A DNA stretch of 64,000 nt from Rhizomonospora bruguierae. Its GTDB lineage: Bacteria; Actinomycetota; Actinomycetes; Mycobacteriales; Micromonosporaceae. The stretch's first letter is position 1. The number at the start of each line of letters is the position of its first letter. The DNA is taken from positions 109,332 to 173,331 of the forward strand of contig NZ_BBQH01000018.1 in assembly GCF_018397995.1 (NCBI RefSeq). Reading direction: 5' to 3'. The notes under the pieces were generated by a model, which searched no databases, had not been told where the DNA came from, and saw only the letters and a list, made by a program, of their open reading frames with translations. Below are positions 1 to 7,667 of this stretch, in pieces. A program made the position numbers and the translations under genes.

Positions 1-170
1 GGCAGGCGGACGGTCATCCCGTCGCCCAGGCGGGTAGGTGCGGTTGTCCCAGCCGTCGACCTCGACCGGGGTCACCGGCAGGTGGCCCACCGCGGGAACT
101 GCGCGGCGACGAGCCGCGTCACGAGCGCGGCGTCGATGCCGGCGCGACCATCGGCGGGGCTGGATACCAC
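1..170 (-). pseudogene. Aminoglycoside phosphotransferase family, partial and frameshifted
   Basis: Reading leftward from a GTG at 170, the frame gives an N-terminus of the type seen in small-molecule phosphotransferases (IDAALVTRLVAAQFPRW). It then meets a stop at 72-74. In the next frame the homology continues to the window edge with VEVDGWDNRTYRLG, the usual strand-turn-strand of this kinase family. A single missing base around positions 85-90 would restore one frame. Either the gene is a recent pseudogene or there is a sequence error. The catalytic half lies outside the window, so the substrate cannot be inferred. Confidence 0.55.
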
Positions 171-243
171 GAGCCGATCATGGCGACTCCCGGCACGCAC
201 CGCCAGCGGATTACCGCCCGCCCCCGCGGGGTACCGGGCGCCT

Positions 244-486
244 GTGAGCGCGAGGAGCGCCCGGAGCGCGCCGGGCCGAAGGACCGGCGACCGCGCAGGA
301 AGCACCGCAGTCGCGAACGAAAGACAGGCACCGTGAGCGCGAGGAGCGCCCGGAGCGCGCCGGGCCGAAGGACCGGCGACCGCGCAGGAAACACCGCAGT
401 CGCGAACGAAAGACAGGCACCGTGAGCGCGAGGAGCGCCCGGAGCGCGCCGGGCCGAAGGACCGGCGACCGCGCAGGAAACACCGT
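244..486 (+). repeat. 89-bp tandem repeat, 2.7 copies
   Basis: Units begin at 244, 333 and 422, each starting GTGAGCGCGAGGAGCGCCCG. The first two are 89 bp long and nearly identical. The third breaks off inside the unit, just where the downstream gene begins. Each unit ends with a purine-rich stretch (GAACGAAAGACAGGCACC) immediately before the next GTG, so a unit resembles a duplicated translation-initiation region. The partial third unit supplies the AGGA that precedes the start of the debranching-type gene. A diverged single copy sits upstream of bioD at the other end of the window. Confidence 0.9.
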
Positions 487-2644
487 GGGCATGGTGCAGA
501 ACCTGCGGGTGCGTCCGGATCTGCTCTACGTGGCCAGCGGGTGGAGCACGCTCGTGACGGACGTGCGGGGCCGGTTGGCTGGCTCCGGACCGCAGGGCTT
601 CTTCGCCCGCAACACCCGGGTCCTGGCCGTGGAGGAGGTCCGCCTCGACGGGCGGGAGCCGCTGGCGTTCAGCACGGCGAACGTGCGGGGCCACGCCCAA
701 CTGTCGTACGCCGACATCGGCGACGGCGAGGTGCTCCCCGCCCGGGCGGCGTACCTGCGCACGCAGCACTTCGTCGGCGAGGGCCTGCGAACACAGTGGA
801 CACTCATCAGCTACGCACCGGATCCGGTGAGCACCCGGATGACCGTGCGCCTGGCGGCCGACTTCGCGGACACCAGCGAGACCACGGATTCGGGGCAGCG
901 CAGGCAGTTCGCCGGGGTGGACACCGCCTGGGACGCCGGTGCCCGGGAACTGCGCCTCACCTACCGGCACCCCGGACTCGACCGCGCCGTCGTGCTGCGG
1001 GTGGTCGCCCCGGTGCCCGTCCAGCACGCCGACGGCACGCTCACCATGGACCTCACCGTCCCGCCACGCGGCCAGATCCGGGTGGACCTGCTCGTCGAAC
1101 CGGTCATCGACGGGCAACACCTGCACGCCCCACCGGCCACGTTCGCCGAGCCCGGCGACGCCGCCTCGCGCGCCCGCGCCGATCTGGTCCGCGAGTTCAC
1201 CCGGCTGCGCAGTTCCGCCCTCGACGTCGCGGCCGCCTGGCGACGCGCGGTGGACGATCTGGCCGTCCTGCCGCTCGGCGAGCCACCCGGCCCCGCCGCG
1301 CCGATCGCCGGGCTCCCCGCGTACCAGGAGGTCTTTGGTCGGGACACGCTGACCGCCTCGTGGCAGGCGCTGCTCGCAGGCCCCACGATGCTGCGGGACA
1401 GCCTGCGGCTGAACGCGGAGCACGTGGGCCGCCGCTTCGACCCGTGGCGGGACGAGGAGCCGGGCAAGCCGCTGCACGAGGCCCGGCGCGGCCCCGTTTC
1501 CGCGCTCGGCCTCGACCCGTTCAACGACTACTACGGGGACTGGGCCACCGCCCCCGACTTCCTCGTCTTCCTGGGCCAGTACTTCGCCTGGACCGGGGAC
1601 CTGCGGACGGTACGCGACCTGCTGCCCACCGCGCGCCGCGTGCTGGCGTGGATCGAGGAGCACGCCGACCTCGACCGTGACGGCTTTCTCGAGTACCGGC
1701 GGCGCTCCGCGTCGGGGTTGAAGAACCAGGGCTGGAAGGACTCCGACACCGCCATCGTCGACGAGCACGGCCGGGTGGTGGAGAACCCGATCGCGACAAG
1801 CGAACTCCAGGCGTACTGGTACGCCGCTCTGCGCCACGGGGCCGCCGTCTTCGCCGCCACGGGCGACCCCGTGCGGGCGGCCCGGCTCCTCGCCGGCGCC
1901 ACGCGACTGCGTCGACGCTTCCAGCGCGCGTACTGGATCCCGGAGCACGGCAACTACGCCATGGCGCTCGGCCCGGACAAGCGCCAGGTGCGCTCCGTCA
2001 ACTCCAACGACGGTCACCTGCTGTGCACCGGGATCGTCCCGGCCCGGGTCGCCCGCACGGTCGCGCGGCGGCTGTTCGCCCCCGACATGTTCAGCGGCTG
2101 GGGCATCCGCACCCTCTCCGCCGACCACCCCGCGTACAACCCGTTCAGCTACCACCGCGGCAGCGTCTGGCCCGTCGAGGCGGGCACCATCGGCCTCGGC
2201 CTGGCCCGCTACGGCTGCTGGGACCAGTTGCACCGGCTCGCCGAGGCCACGTTCGCGGCCGCGGCCCTGTTCGAGGGGCACCGGCTACCCGAGGTGCTCA
2301 GCGGCCTCCCGCGCGACCCGGCCCACCCGCACCCCGGCGTCTACCCGCAGGCGTGCTCCCCGCAGGCGTGGTCCGCGAGCGCGATCGTCGCCCTCGTCCA
2401 GGCGTTGCTCGCGTTCCGTCCGGCCGCGCCGTTGCGCACCATCGTCGTGGACCCGCACCTGCCCGACTGGCTGCCCGAGCTCACCCTGGAGGGCGTCCAG
2501 GTCGGCAGGGCCACCTTCGATCTCACGGTTCGCCGCCGGCGTCACGGCCGCACCTCCGTCCGCACCCGGGGCGACCACGTCACGGTCATCCGCCGTCCAC
2601 CGGTACAGGCGACCTTCGCCCGCCTGTCCCGCACCCACCGATGA
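485..2644 (+). CDS. Glycogen debranching-type amylo-alpha-1,6-glucosidase
   Basis: The 719-residue protein has the two-part layout of bacterial amylo-alpha-1,6-glucosidase relatives. An N-terminal beta-rich domain (roughly residues 1-220, from NLRVRPDLLYV) is followed by an (alpha/alpha)6 glycosidase domain. That domain carries GRDTLTASWQALL, a GWKDSDTAI segment and YNPFSYHRGSVWPVE, typical of the MGH1-like/GH63/GH133 superfamily. It is expected to act in the cytosol on alpha-glucan branches or related oligosaccharides; the substrate is inferred. I chose the GTG at 485 because AGGA at 475-478 is well spaced; ATG 491 is the alternative. The ribosome binding site lies inside the tandem repeat. 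Confidence 0.82.
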   Translation: MGMVQNLRVRPDLLYVASGWSTLVTDVRGRLAGSGPQGFFARNTRVLAVEEVRLDGREPLAFSTANVRGHAQLSYADIGDGEVLPARAAYLRTQHFVGEGLRTQWTLISYAPDPVSTRMTVRLAADFADTSETTDSGQRRQFAGVDTAWDAGARELRLTYRHPGLDRAVVLRVVAPVPVQHADGTLTMDLTVPPRGQIRVDLLVEPVIDGQHLHAPPATFAEPGDAASRARADLVREFTRLRSSALDVAAAWRRAVDDLAVLPLGEPPGPAAPIAGLPAYQEVFGRDTLTASWQALLAGPTMLRDSLRLNAEHVGRRFDPWRDEEPGKPLHEARRGPVSALGLDPFNDYYGDWATAPDFLVFLGQYFAWTGDLRTVRDLLPTARRVLAWIEEHADLDRDGFLEYRRRSASGLKNQGWKDSDTAIVDEHGRVVENPIATSELQAYWYAALRHGAAVFAATGDPVRAARLLAGATRLRRRFQRAYWIPEHGNYAMALGPDKRQVRSVNSNDGHLLCTGIVPARVARTVARRLFAPDMFSGWGIRTLSADHPAYNPFSYHRGSVWPVEAGTIGLGLARYGCWDQLHRLAEATFAAAALFEGHRLPEVLSGLPRDPAHPHPGVYPQACSPQAWSASAIVALVQALLAFRPAAPLRTIVVDPHLPDWLPELTLEGVQVGRATFDLTVRRRRHGRTSVRTRGDHVTVIRRPPVQATFARLSRTHR

Positions 2645-2760
2645 CGCGTGCCGAGGACGCGGCCGGTGAACAGCTCACCGACCTGCCGATGCCGCTGGAC
2701 GGGCCGCTCAGACGGCCCCATCGGCCAGCATCTTGTCCAGCTTGGCGTATCCCTCGTTGA
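2641..2760 (+). other. Coupled start codon followed by an unrecognised 39-codon remnant
   Basis: An ATG at 2641 overlaps the stop of the debranching-type gene in the ATGA arrangement used for translational coupling. It opens a frame that looks like an ordinary protein start for about 22 codons (TRAEDAAGEQLTDLPMPLDG). The frame then runs into the 3' end of the antiparallel SRPBCC gene and stops at 2760. This could be the surviving 5' tip of a deleted operon partner. It is too short to assign and may not be expressed. Confidence 0.25.
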
Positions 2761-3190
2761 CGCCGGTCTCCATGCCGCTGGCCAACCAGGCGTCACGGTC
2801 CTCGAAGCTGTCCACCAGCGACTGGGCGTGCAGCCGGGTGCGACCGTCACCCAGATCCTCGAACCACAGCGTCTCCAGCGCCACACCCTCCGGCTGGCCG
2901 TCGAAGGTGAAGGTCTGCACGATGCGCTCCGGGCGGACCTCGTGGAAGCAGCCGTGGAAGCCGTACTCGGCGTCGCCGTGCGCCGCGACGTACCGCCAAC
3001 TGCCGCCCGTGCGGGCGTCCCAGTGCTCGATCCGGGTGCCCGTGGCGTCCGGGCCGACCCACCGGGCGAACAGATCGGGGTCGGTGTGCGCCCGGAACAG
3101 TTGCGCGGGCGTCGCCGCGAAGTCGCGGGTCAGGCGGATCACCGGGACCCTCGGGTCCGCCTCAATCCTGGTCTGCGTCGCCTCGGTCAC
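2708..3190 (-). CDS. SRPBCC (AHSA1-like) domain protein
   Basis: A 160-residue single-domain protein of the START/SRPBCC fold, AHSA1 subgroup. It shows the usual opening VIRLTRDFAATPAQLFRAHTDP, the W at the helix turn (FARWVGPD), the GGSWRYV strand and the long C-terminal helix. Members bind small hydrophobic ligands; no specific function can be assigned. Its start lies inside the upstream ArsR-type regulator gene (29-bp overlap), so the two are translated as an operon. An ArsR/SRPBCC two-gene unit is common in actinobacteria, and the regulator presumably controls both genes through the palindromes upstream. Confidence 0.85.
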   Translation of the reverse strand: MTEATQTRIEADPRVPVIRLTRDFAATPAQLFRAHTDPDLFARWVGPDATGTRIEHWDARTGGSWRYVAAHGDAEYGFHGCFHEVRPERIVQTFTFDGQPEGVALETLWFEDLGDGRTRLHAQSLVDSFEDRDAWLASGMETGVNEGYAKLDKMLADGAV

Positions 3191-3536
3191 GATCGGTTCC
3201 CTCCTGCTCGTCGGTGTCGTTCATCGCCGCCAGAACGGCGTCCAGCCGGCGGTAGCGCCGCTCGGCCCGGCGCCGGTAGCGCTCGATCCATTCGTCCATC
3301 GCGTCGAAGACCTTGGTCTCCAGCCGGACCGACCGGGGCTGCGGCCCGGGCGGGCGGCTGACCAGCCCGGCCTCCTCCAGCACCCGCAGGTGCTTGTAGA
3401 CCGCCTGTAGCGACATCCGGTACGGCACGGCCAACTGGTTCACCGTGGCGTCGCCCTCGGCGAGCCGGGCCACGATGTCGCGGCGGGTCGGGTCGGCGAG
3501 GGCGGAGAAGACCTGGGACAGGGTGTCCGCGGCCAT
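3162..3536 (-). CDS. ArsR-family winged-helix regulator
   Basis: A 124-residue ArsR-type repressor. The N-terminal winged helix (SQVFSALADPTRRDIVARLAEG, then MSLQAVYKHLRVLEEAGLV as recognition helix) is followed by a basic tail. The cysteine motifs of metal sensors are absent, so it is a non-metal ArsR of the kind paired with SRPBCC proteins. The start is ATG 3536 with a GAAAGGAGGG ribosome binding site. A perfect 9-bp inverted repeat begins 11 bp upstream and overlaps that site, which suggests autorepression. It is the first gene of a two-gene unit with the overlapping SRPBCC gene. Confidence 0.88.
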   Translation of the reverse strand: MAADTLSQVFSALADPTRRDIVARLAEGDATVNQLAVPYRMSLQAVYKHLRVLEEAGLVSRPPGPQPRSVRLETKVFDAMDEWIERYRRRAERRYRRLDAVLAAMNDTDEQEGTDRDRGDADQD

Positions 3537-3546
3537 CGCCCCCTCC

Positions 3547-3611
3547 TTTCAACTCCCGAGTTGAAAGTCAGGGTAGACCGCCGCGATCGGATCCGTCAAC
3601 CGCTAGGTTGA
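3547..3611. promoter_or_regulatory. Twin palindromic operators upstream of the ArsR-type gene
   Basis: Positions 3547-3566 form a perfect inverted repeat, TTTCAACTC, CC, GAGTTGAAA. Positions 3596-3611 form a second, TCAACC, GCTA, GGTTGA. The two share the half-site TCAAC/GTTGA and are separated by about three helical turns. They lie immediately upstream of the ArsR-type gene, with the proximal one beside its ribosome binding site. They are probable binding sites for that regulator; binding itself is inferred. Confidence 0.7.
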
Positions 3612-3761
3612 AACTGCTGCTGAAGCCGGCTCACCCCGGCGCGGGCCGACACCGGCCAGGCTGGGCCACATCGGACCCCAACCGCGCCGGCGCCCGGATC
3701 GCGCCGACGCGCACGCCCGCGAAGCCCGCGCGACAGGCGGGCGCGCCAGGCGGGCGCGCGG

Positions 3762-4142
3762 CTACCCGGCTACGGGCGGGGCCAGAAGCCAGAACTCCTT
3801 GGGCAACCTCGCCACGATCTGCCGGAACCGCCGGCCGCTGATCGCCTCGTCCAGGGTGAGGAAGACGGCGCGGACCCGCTCCTCGACCCGGTCCGCCGGG
3901 ATGCCCGCCCGCCGGCCGACGCGCTGCGCGAACTCGTCCGGGCCGAAGCGGCGCGGGGGCTGCCGCTCGGACATCAGCCACCGGCCCACGCCCGGCGGCA
4001 ACTCGCCGGCCAGGTCCCGGACCTCGCCCCCGCTGACCCGCTCCGCGAGGGTCCGCAGCGTCGCGCGGGCCAGCGCCTCGGCCTGGCCCCGGGAAATGCC
4101 GGCGCGCGCCGCCACCCGGTCAAGGAACTCTGCCTCGTCCAT
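3762..4142 (-). CDS. DUF2267 domain protein
   Basis: The 126-residue protein from ATG 4142 (MDEAEFLDRVAARAGIS) consists of two similar helical halves, residues 1-60 and 65-120. Each carries the pattern F-x-x-R-V-x-x-R-A-G-I with a following R/ERVRAVFLTL helix, which is the duplicated arrangement of DUF2267. The C-terminal half ends with the typical RRFRQIVARLPKEFW. Family members are often found in stress-related actinobacterial clusters, but no biochemical role is known. A longer frame continues upstream but lacks the family pattern, so the shorter start is used. Confidence 0.82.
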   Translation of the reverse strand: MDEAEFLDRVAARAGISRGQAEALARATLRTLAERVSGGEVRDLAGELPPGVGRWLMSERQPPRRFGPDEFAQRVGRRAGIPADRVEERVRAVFLTLDEAISGRRFRQIVARLPKEFWLLAPPVAG

Positions 4143-4219
4143 CCGTCCCCACTCTCCTGCTCGCTTGGAACCAGCCTGCGTGCGGGCCGGGTGACGGCGG
4201 CTCGCCCGGTCGGGGGTAG

Positions 4220-4843
4220 TCAGGCGTCCTCGCGGTGCGGGTTCTCCAGCACGAAGAAGTTGCTCGGCCGCCCGTCCTTGAGCTGCTCCTGGTACACGAA
4301 GTTGAGCTCGCGGACGTCGAACGCCTCGAACCACTCCTCCCAGCTGATGTGGCGCAGCCGCCCCGCGCCGCCACGGCCGAAGTCGAAGCGCAGCACGCCC
4401 ACGTGGCCGTCGTGCTCGCTGCCCTCCACCGTCGCCGGGGTGCCGTCGCGCGACTCGGCCCACCGCCGGATGACCTCGTGGTTCGTCGTCGCCAGGCTGC
4501 GACCCGGCCGCTCGGGCCGGTCCCCGGCGCCGGCGATCTCCTGCGAGTTACGGATCGACTTCGAGGACGACTCGCCCGTACGCAGGTGTCCGCCCGCCGG
4601 TCCGGCGTCCCCGGGTCCACCGGCTCCCCCGGGGGCCTGCCGGTGCGTCTCCCCACCGCCGTGGCCCTTCGGGGCGCCGCGTTTGTACGCCTTGCTGACC
4701 GCCTCCACGAGCTCCTGCTTCCGCATCGAGGTCGCGCCCTTGACCCCCTTGGCCCTGGCCCGGTCCCGCAGCTCGTCCAGCTTCAGGCCGCGCAGTTCGG
4801 ACTCGCTGATGCCCGGCGTGTTGGGCGTCTCGTTGCCGCTCAT
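4220..4843 (-). CDS. Rho N-terminal (SAP-like) domain protein
   Basis: A 207-residue protein whose residues 14-55 form a Rho termination factor N-terminal/SAP-like helical domain (ESELRGLKLDELRDRARAKG and RKQELVEAVSKAYKR). A low-complexity Gly/Pro-rich linker (about 56-100) leads to a conserved C-terminal block (TTNHEVIRRWAESR, then VGVLRFDFG and WEEWFEAFDVRELNFVY). The arrangement is known in uncharacterised actinobacterial proteins. The Rho-N part suggests nucleic-acid binding. It has no transcription-termination motor domain and is not Rho. Confidence 0.8.
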   Translation of the reverse strand: MSGNETPNTPGISESELRGLKLDELRDRARAKGVKGATSMRKQELVEAVSKAYKRGAPKGHGGGETHRQAPGGAGGPGDAGPAGGHLRTGESSSKSIRNSQEIAGAGDRPERPGRSLATTNHEVIRRWAESRDGTPATVEGSEHDGHVGVLRFDFGRGGAGRLRHISWEEWFEAFDVRELNFVYQEQLKDGRPSNFFVLENPHREDA

Positions 4844-4959
4844 CGCTCCTCCTTCCCACCGGTACGCGTCGATGTGGACTACCCGGAAGGGGCCGCTTCA
4901 TGCCGCCCCTCGCGCGGGGAGCTTGCCGGGGATCCTCCCGGTCGGCGCGGTGAGCGCGC

Positions 4960-5676
4960 TCAGGCGCGGCGATCGGGTGGGCCGCGCCGGCGGTCCAGCG
5001 CCCGCGGCAGCGGCAGGCGCGCCCACGGGACCCGCAGGAGCAGCCGGACCATCACGAAGCCGAGCAGGTACCCGGCGATCGAGTCGGTGAGCCAGTGGTA
5101 GGCGATGTACGTGGTGCCGAACGCCACCAGCACGCCCGGCGCCCAGCGCAGGACCTCCCGCGCCCAGCCGCTCAGGTACGGCGCCAGCAACAGGGCGAGC
5201 GCGCCGTAGTAGACCAGCCCGTTGTTGACGTGGCCCGAGGGGTACTCGGTGTAGTGCGAGCCGGCGAACATCGTCACCGGACCCTCGTGCGGGCTGCCCC
5301 GCTGGGTGAGCATCTTCAGCGGCACGATCGAGGCGGTGGTGAGGATCGGGGCCAGCCCCGCCGGCCCGATCGGTCGGGCGCTGCGGTCCCGCCAGGCCAG
5401 CACGAAGCCCACGATCAGCGTGAGGATCATGATCGGTCCGCCCTGGCCGAGGATGTCCATGCCCAGGACCAGCCACTTCACCGGGGGCGGGCGGTGCGAG
5501 TCCACCCAGTCCCGTACGGCGAGGTCGAGCCGGAGCAGCGATGGCACCCAGATCAGGGCGAGCGTGAGCGCGATGAAGCCCGCCGCCGCGGCGGCGTCCG
5601 GCCACCAGCTCCGCGGCCGCATCGCCGCCCGCGGCCCACCCCACCGTGGGTCCCCCGCCCGGTTGTCGTGGTACAC
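4960..5676 (-). CDS. PAP2-family membrane phosphatase
   Basis: A 238-residue integral membrane protein with about six hydrophobic segments and the type-2 phosphatidic acid phosphatase signature. This comprises a K-x6-R-P-like first motif (KMLTQRGSPHEG), the YPSGH second motif with the catalytic histidine, and a TYIAYHWLTDSIAGYLLG third motif containing the second histidine and the aspartate. Family members dephosphorylate lipid phosphates such as phosphatidate or undecaprenyl pyrophosphate outside the membrane; which one applies here is unknown. A dispersed repeat copy lies just upstream, shared with the divergent glycerophosphodiesterase gene. Confidence 0.85.
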   Translation of the reverse strand: MYHDNRAGDPRWGGPRAAMRPRSWWPDAAAAAGFIALTLALIWVPSLLRLDLAVRDWVDSHRPPPVKWLVLGMDILGQGGPIMILTLIVGFVLAWRDRSARPIGPAGLAPILTTASIVPLKMLTQRGSPHEGPVTMFAGSHYTEYPSGHVNNGLVYYGALALLLAPYLSGWAREVLRWAPGVLVAFGTTYIAYHWLTDSIAGYLLGFVMVRLLLRVPWARLPLPRALDRRRGPPDRRA

Positions 5677-5734
5677 GCAATGGGTTTTCCGCCCGCGGGC
5701 GACCTAATCACTCCCGAGGCCACCACTACCGGCC

Positions 5735-5782
5735 GTGGGAGATCCTGGTACCGATCTGGCCGGAAAGGCGGCGTGTCTTACC
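5735..5782 (+). repeat. Dispersed 48-bp intergenic element, copy 1
   Basis: The copy starts GTGGGAGATCCTGGTACCGA and ends GCGGCGTGTCTTACC. It lies in the 131-bp gap between the divergent PAP2 and glycerophosphodiesterase genes. Three other copies in this window (18570-18623, 37346-37389 and 53005-53065, all on the opposite strand) share both ends and the central TGGCC-GAAA core. The core can form a small hairpin. Its function is unknown. Confidence 0.8.
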
Positions 5783-5807
5783 TCGCTCCCGGGCTACCCT
5801 CGGGCGG

Positions 5808-6560
5808 GTGAGCGCCCGGCCGGCCATCTCCGCGCACTGGGGCGTTCGTGGCCACCGACCCCCCGCCAGCATGGAGACGTACGAGAACGCGCTGGCCACC
5901 GGCGCCGAGTACGTCGAGTTCGACATCCGGCGCCTCGCCGACGGCACCCTTGTCTGCTTCCACGACGGGCGCGTCGGGCACACCGGACCGCCCCTGGCGA
6001 CCCTGTCGTACGAGAGGTTCTGCGGCCTGGTCGGGTTCGCCGTGCCGACCGTCCCCGACGTCATGGCGCTGCTCGCCGGCCGGGCCCGGGCGCACCTGGA
6101 CCTGAAGGAGATCGGGTACGAGGCCGAGGTGGTCCGGTTGGCCGTCGCGGCCCTCGGCGCGGACGGGTTCGTGGCCACCACGCTGGAGGACGAGTCGATC
6201 GCCGCCATCGCCCGCGAGTTCCCGAACGTCCGCACCGCGCTCTCCCTGGGGCGGGACAACCGGGAGATCCCCCGCCGGAAGCTGCCGGCCGTCCGGATCA
6301 GCGAACTGCTCCCCCTGCGACGCGCCCGGGCCTGCGGCGCGCACTGGGTGGCGGTCAACTACCGGATCGCCGGGCCGGTGCTGCGCCAGTGCGCGCGCCA
6401 CGGCGTCGGCGCCATGGTGTGGACCGTCGACGAGGACCGCCTGATCGACCGGTACCTGCGCGACGACCGCGTGGACGTGCTGATCACCAACCGCCCCGGG
6501 TACGCGCTGCACCGCCGGGCATCGCTGGCCGCCCCGCGGTCAGAGGACGCAGCCGAGTAG
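5808..6560 (+). CDS. Glycerophosphodiester phosphodiesterase family protein
   Basis: A 250-residue TIM-barrel protein from GTG 5808. It has the family pattern of an early histidine (AHWGVRGHRP), an acidic pair in VEFDIRRLADGTLVCFHD, a metal ligand in HLDLKE, and the barrel end MVWTVDEDRLIDRYLRDDRVDVLITNRP. The usual PENT motif is replaced by MET in SMETYENAL. The family hydrolyses glycerophosphodiesters to glycerol-3-phosphate and an alcohol. There is no signal peptide, so it is probably cytosolic. A shorter start is preferred over upstream in-frame codons because the repeat element occupies the upstream region. Confidence 0.85.
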   Translation: MSARPAISAHWGVRGHRPPASMETYENALATGAEYVEFDIRRLADGTLVCFHDGRVGHTGPPLATLSYERFCGLVGFAVPTVPDVMALLAGRARAHLDLKEIGYEAEVVRLAVAALGADGFVATTLEDESIAAIAREFPNVRTALSLGRDNREIPRRKLPAVRISELLPLRRARACGAHWVAVNYRIAGPVLRQCARHGVGAMVWTVDEDRLIDRYLRDDRVDVLITNRPGYALHRRASLAAPRSEDAAE

Positions 6561-7214
6561 CGGGAGGCAGAGCAGGCCGCTGTGCGAGGGTGCCGTGGTT
6601 TCCGGGGTGGCGGGTGCCGGTGCGGGTTCGGGTGCGGGTGGCGGAGCCGCCGGGGTCGCCGGCTGCGGGGCGTGCTGCTGCGGGGCGATCAGTTCCGGCT
6701 CCGGCTGCCGGGCCGGCGAGCCGCCGGCCCCCGGACCCGCCGCCTGACGCCCCGCCGGCTGGGTGGTACCGCCCGCCCCAGCCCCACCCACAAGGGACGG
6801 TGGCCGGGTGGGTCCCGCGACCGGCACGGTGACGGTGCAGCCGTAGCGGCCACCGACGTCCCGCACGACGGTGTCGCGCGCGGCGCCACGGCCGGCGACG
6901 GCGCACATGTCCCGGCGCACCTGGGTCAGGGTCACCTCGTTCGCCTGCCGCATGCCGGCCTGCGCCGCGCGCACGCCCTCGAGGTCGGCCTCCAGGCTCG
7001 CGACGTTCCGCTCCAGCCGCGTGTTGGCCTCGGCCTGCGACCGCCGGCCCGCCGCGTACGCGGCCGGGTTGGTCGCGATGAGGACGGCGGCGATCGCGAC
7101 CAGGATCACCGGCAGCCCGGGCGGTCGGCCGAGGGGGGTGTGCGCGTCCCCCGGCGCCGGCCGGTGTCGGGGCCGGTACCGATGTCGGTGGTGCACACTG
7201 CTGTGCCTGCCCAT
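6540..7214 (-). CDS. Hypothetical single-pass membrane protein with proline-rich tail
   Basis: A 224-residue protein of unknown function. A basic, histidine-rich N-terminus (1-30) precedes one transmembrane segment (LPVILVAIAAVLIATN, about 34-50). A short coiled coil follows (RRSQAEANTRLERNVASLEA, about 57-95), then a C-terminal half rich in Pro, Ala and Gln. Two cysteines near the end (LLCLPLLGCVL) could pair outside the cell. The 3' end overlaps the convergent glycerophosphodiesterase gene by 21 bp. Codon use fits a real gene, but I see no family match. Confidence 0.6.
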   Translation of the reverse strand: MGRHSSVHHRHRYRPRHRPAPGDAHTPLGRPPGLPVILVAIAAVLIATNPAAYAAGRRSQAEANTRLERNVASLEADLEGVRAAQAGMRQANEVTLTQVRRDMCAVAGRGAARDTVVRDVGGRYGCTVTVPVAGPTRPPSLVGGAGAGGTTQPAGRQAAGPGAGGSPARQPEPELIAPQQHAPQPATPAAPPPAPEPAPAPATPETTAPSHSGLLCLPLLGCVL

Positions 7215-7248
7215 CCGGCGCCCCTTCCGGGGAGTGGACTATGGAGGT

Positions 7249-7569
7249 TCATGCAGCCGGCCCACAGCCTAGACCCGAGCCACCTATTCGTGTCCACCGA
7301 TCCGCGGCGGCCGCTTCCCGGGCCAGCCGCGCCGCGCCGGACGGCGCCGCGCCGGCAACGGGGCCGCGGAACTCGATCTCCGGCGGGTGCCGGAACGCCG
7401 CGGCGAGCAGGTCGCGCAGCAGGTCACGCGCCGCCACCCGCCCGGCGGTGAGGACCCCGCCGGCCACCACCGGCCTGGGCCACGGGCGCCCGGACCGTTG
7501 CCGTGCCTGATCCAGCAGTCCGGCCGGTTGACCGCCAGCAGAGACCCCCGGGGCCGGCCAGCGGTACCG
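7249..7569 (-). pseudogene. Remnant of a BadF/N-acetylglucosamine-kinase-type C-terminus
   Basis: An open stretch without a credible start reads AGLLDQARQRSG...RPVVAGGVLTAG, then DLLRDLLAAAF and GPVAGAAPSGAARLA. This resembles the last strand-helix block of ASKHA-fold kinases of the BadF/BcrA or N-acetylglucosamine kinase type. The frame is closed upstream by a stop at 7570, so the phosphate-binding and catalytic parts are missing. Most of the otherwise gene-free interval 7215-7667 is taken up by this remnant. The family assignment rests on pattern only. Confidence 0.4.
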
Positions 7570-7667
7570 CTAACGAACCGCGCCGCTGCCGGTCGCCGCT
7601 CGTGCGCCCGTCGAGCGGCCGGCGGCCCGGGTGCGGTGCCCGCAGCCGCCGGCGTTCCCTGACGGGG

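Noticed and set aside
119..2281. Long minus-strand frame of about 720 codons antisense to the debranching-type gene
   Set aside because: It has no family pattern and is a mirror of a GC-rich coding gene. The plus-strand product has clear glycosidase motifs.
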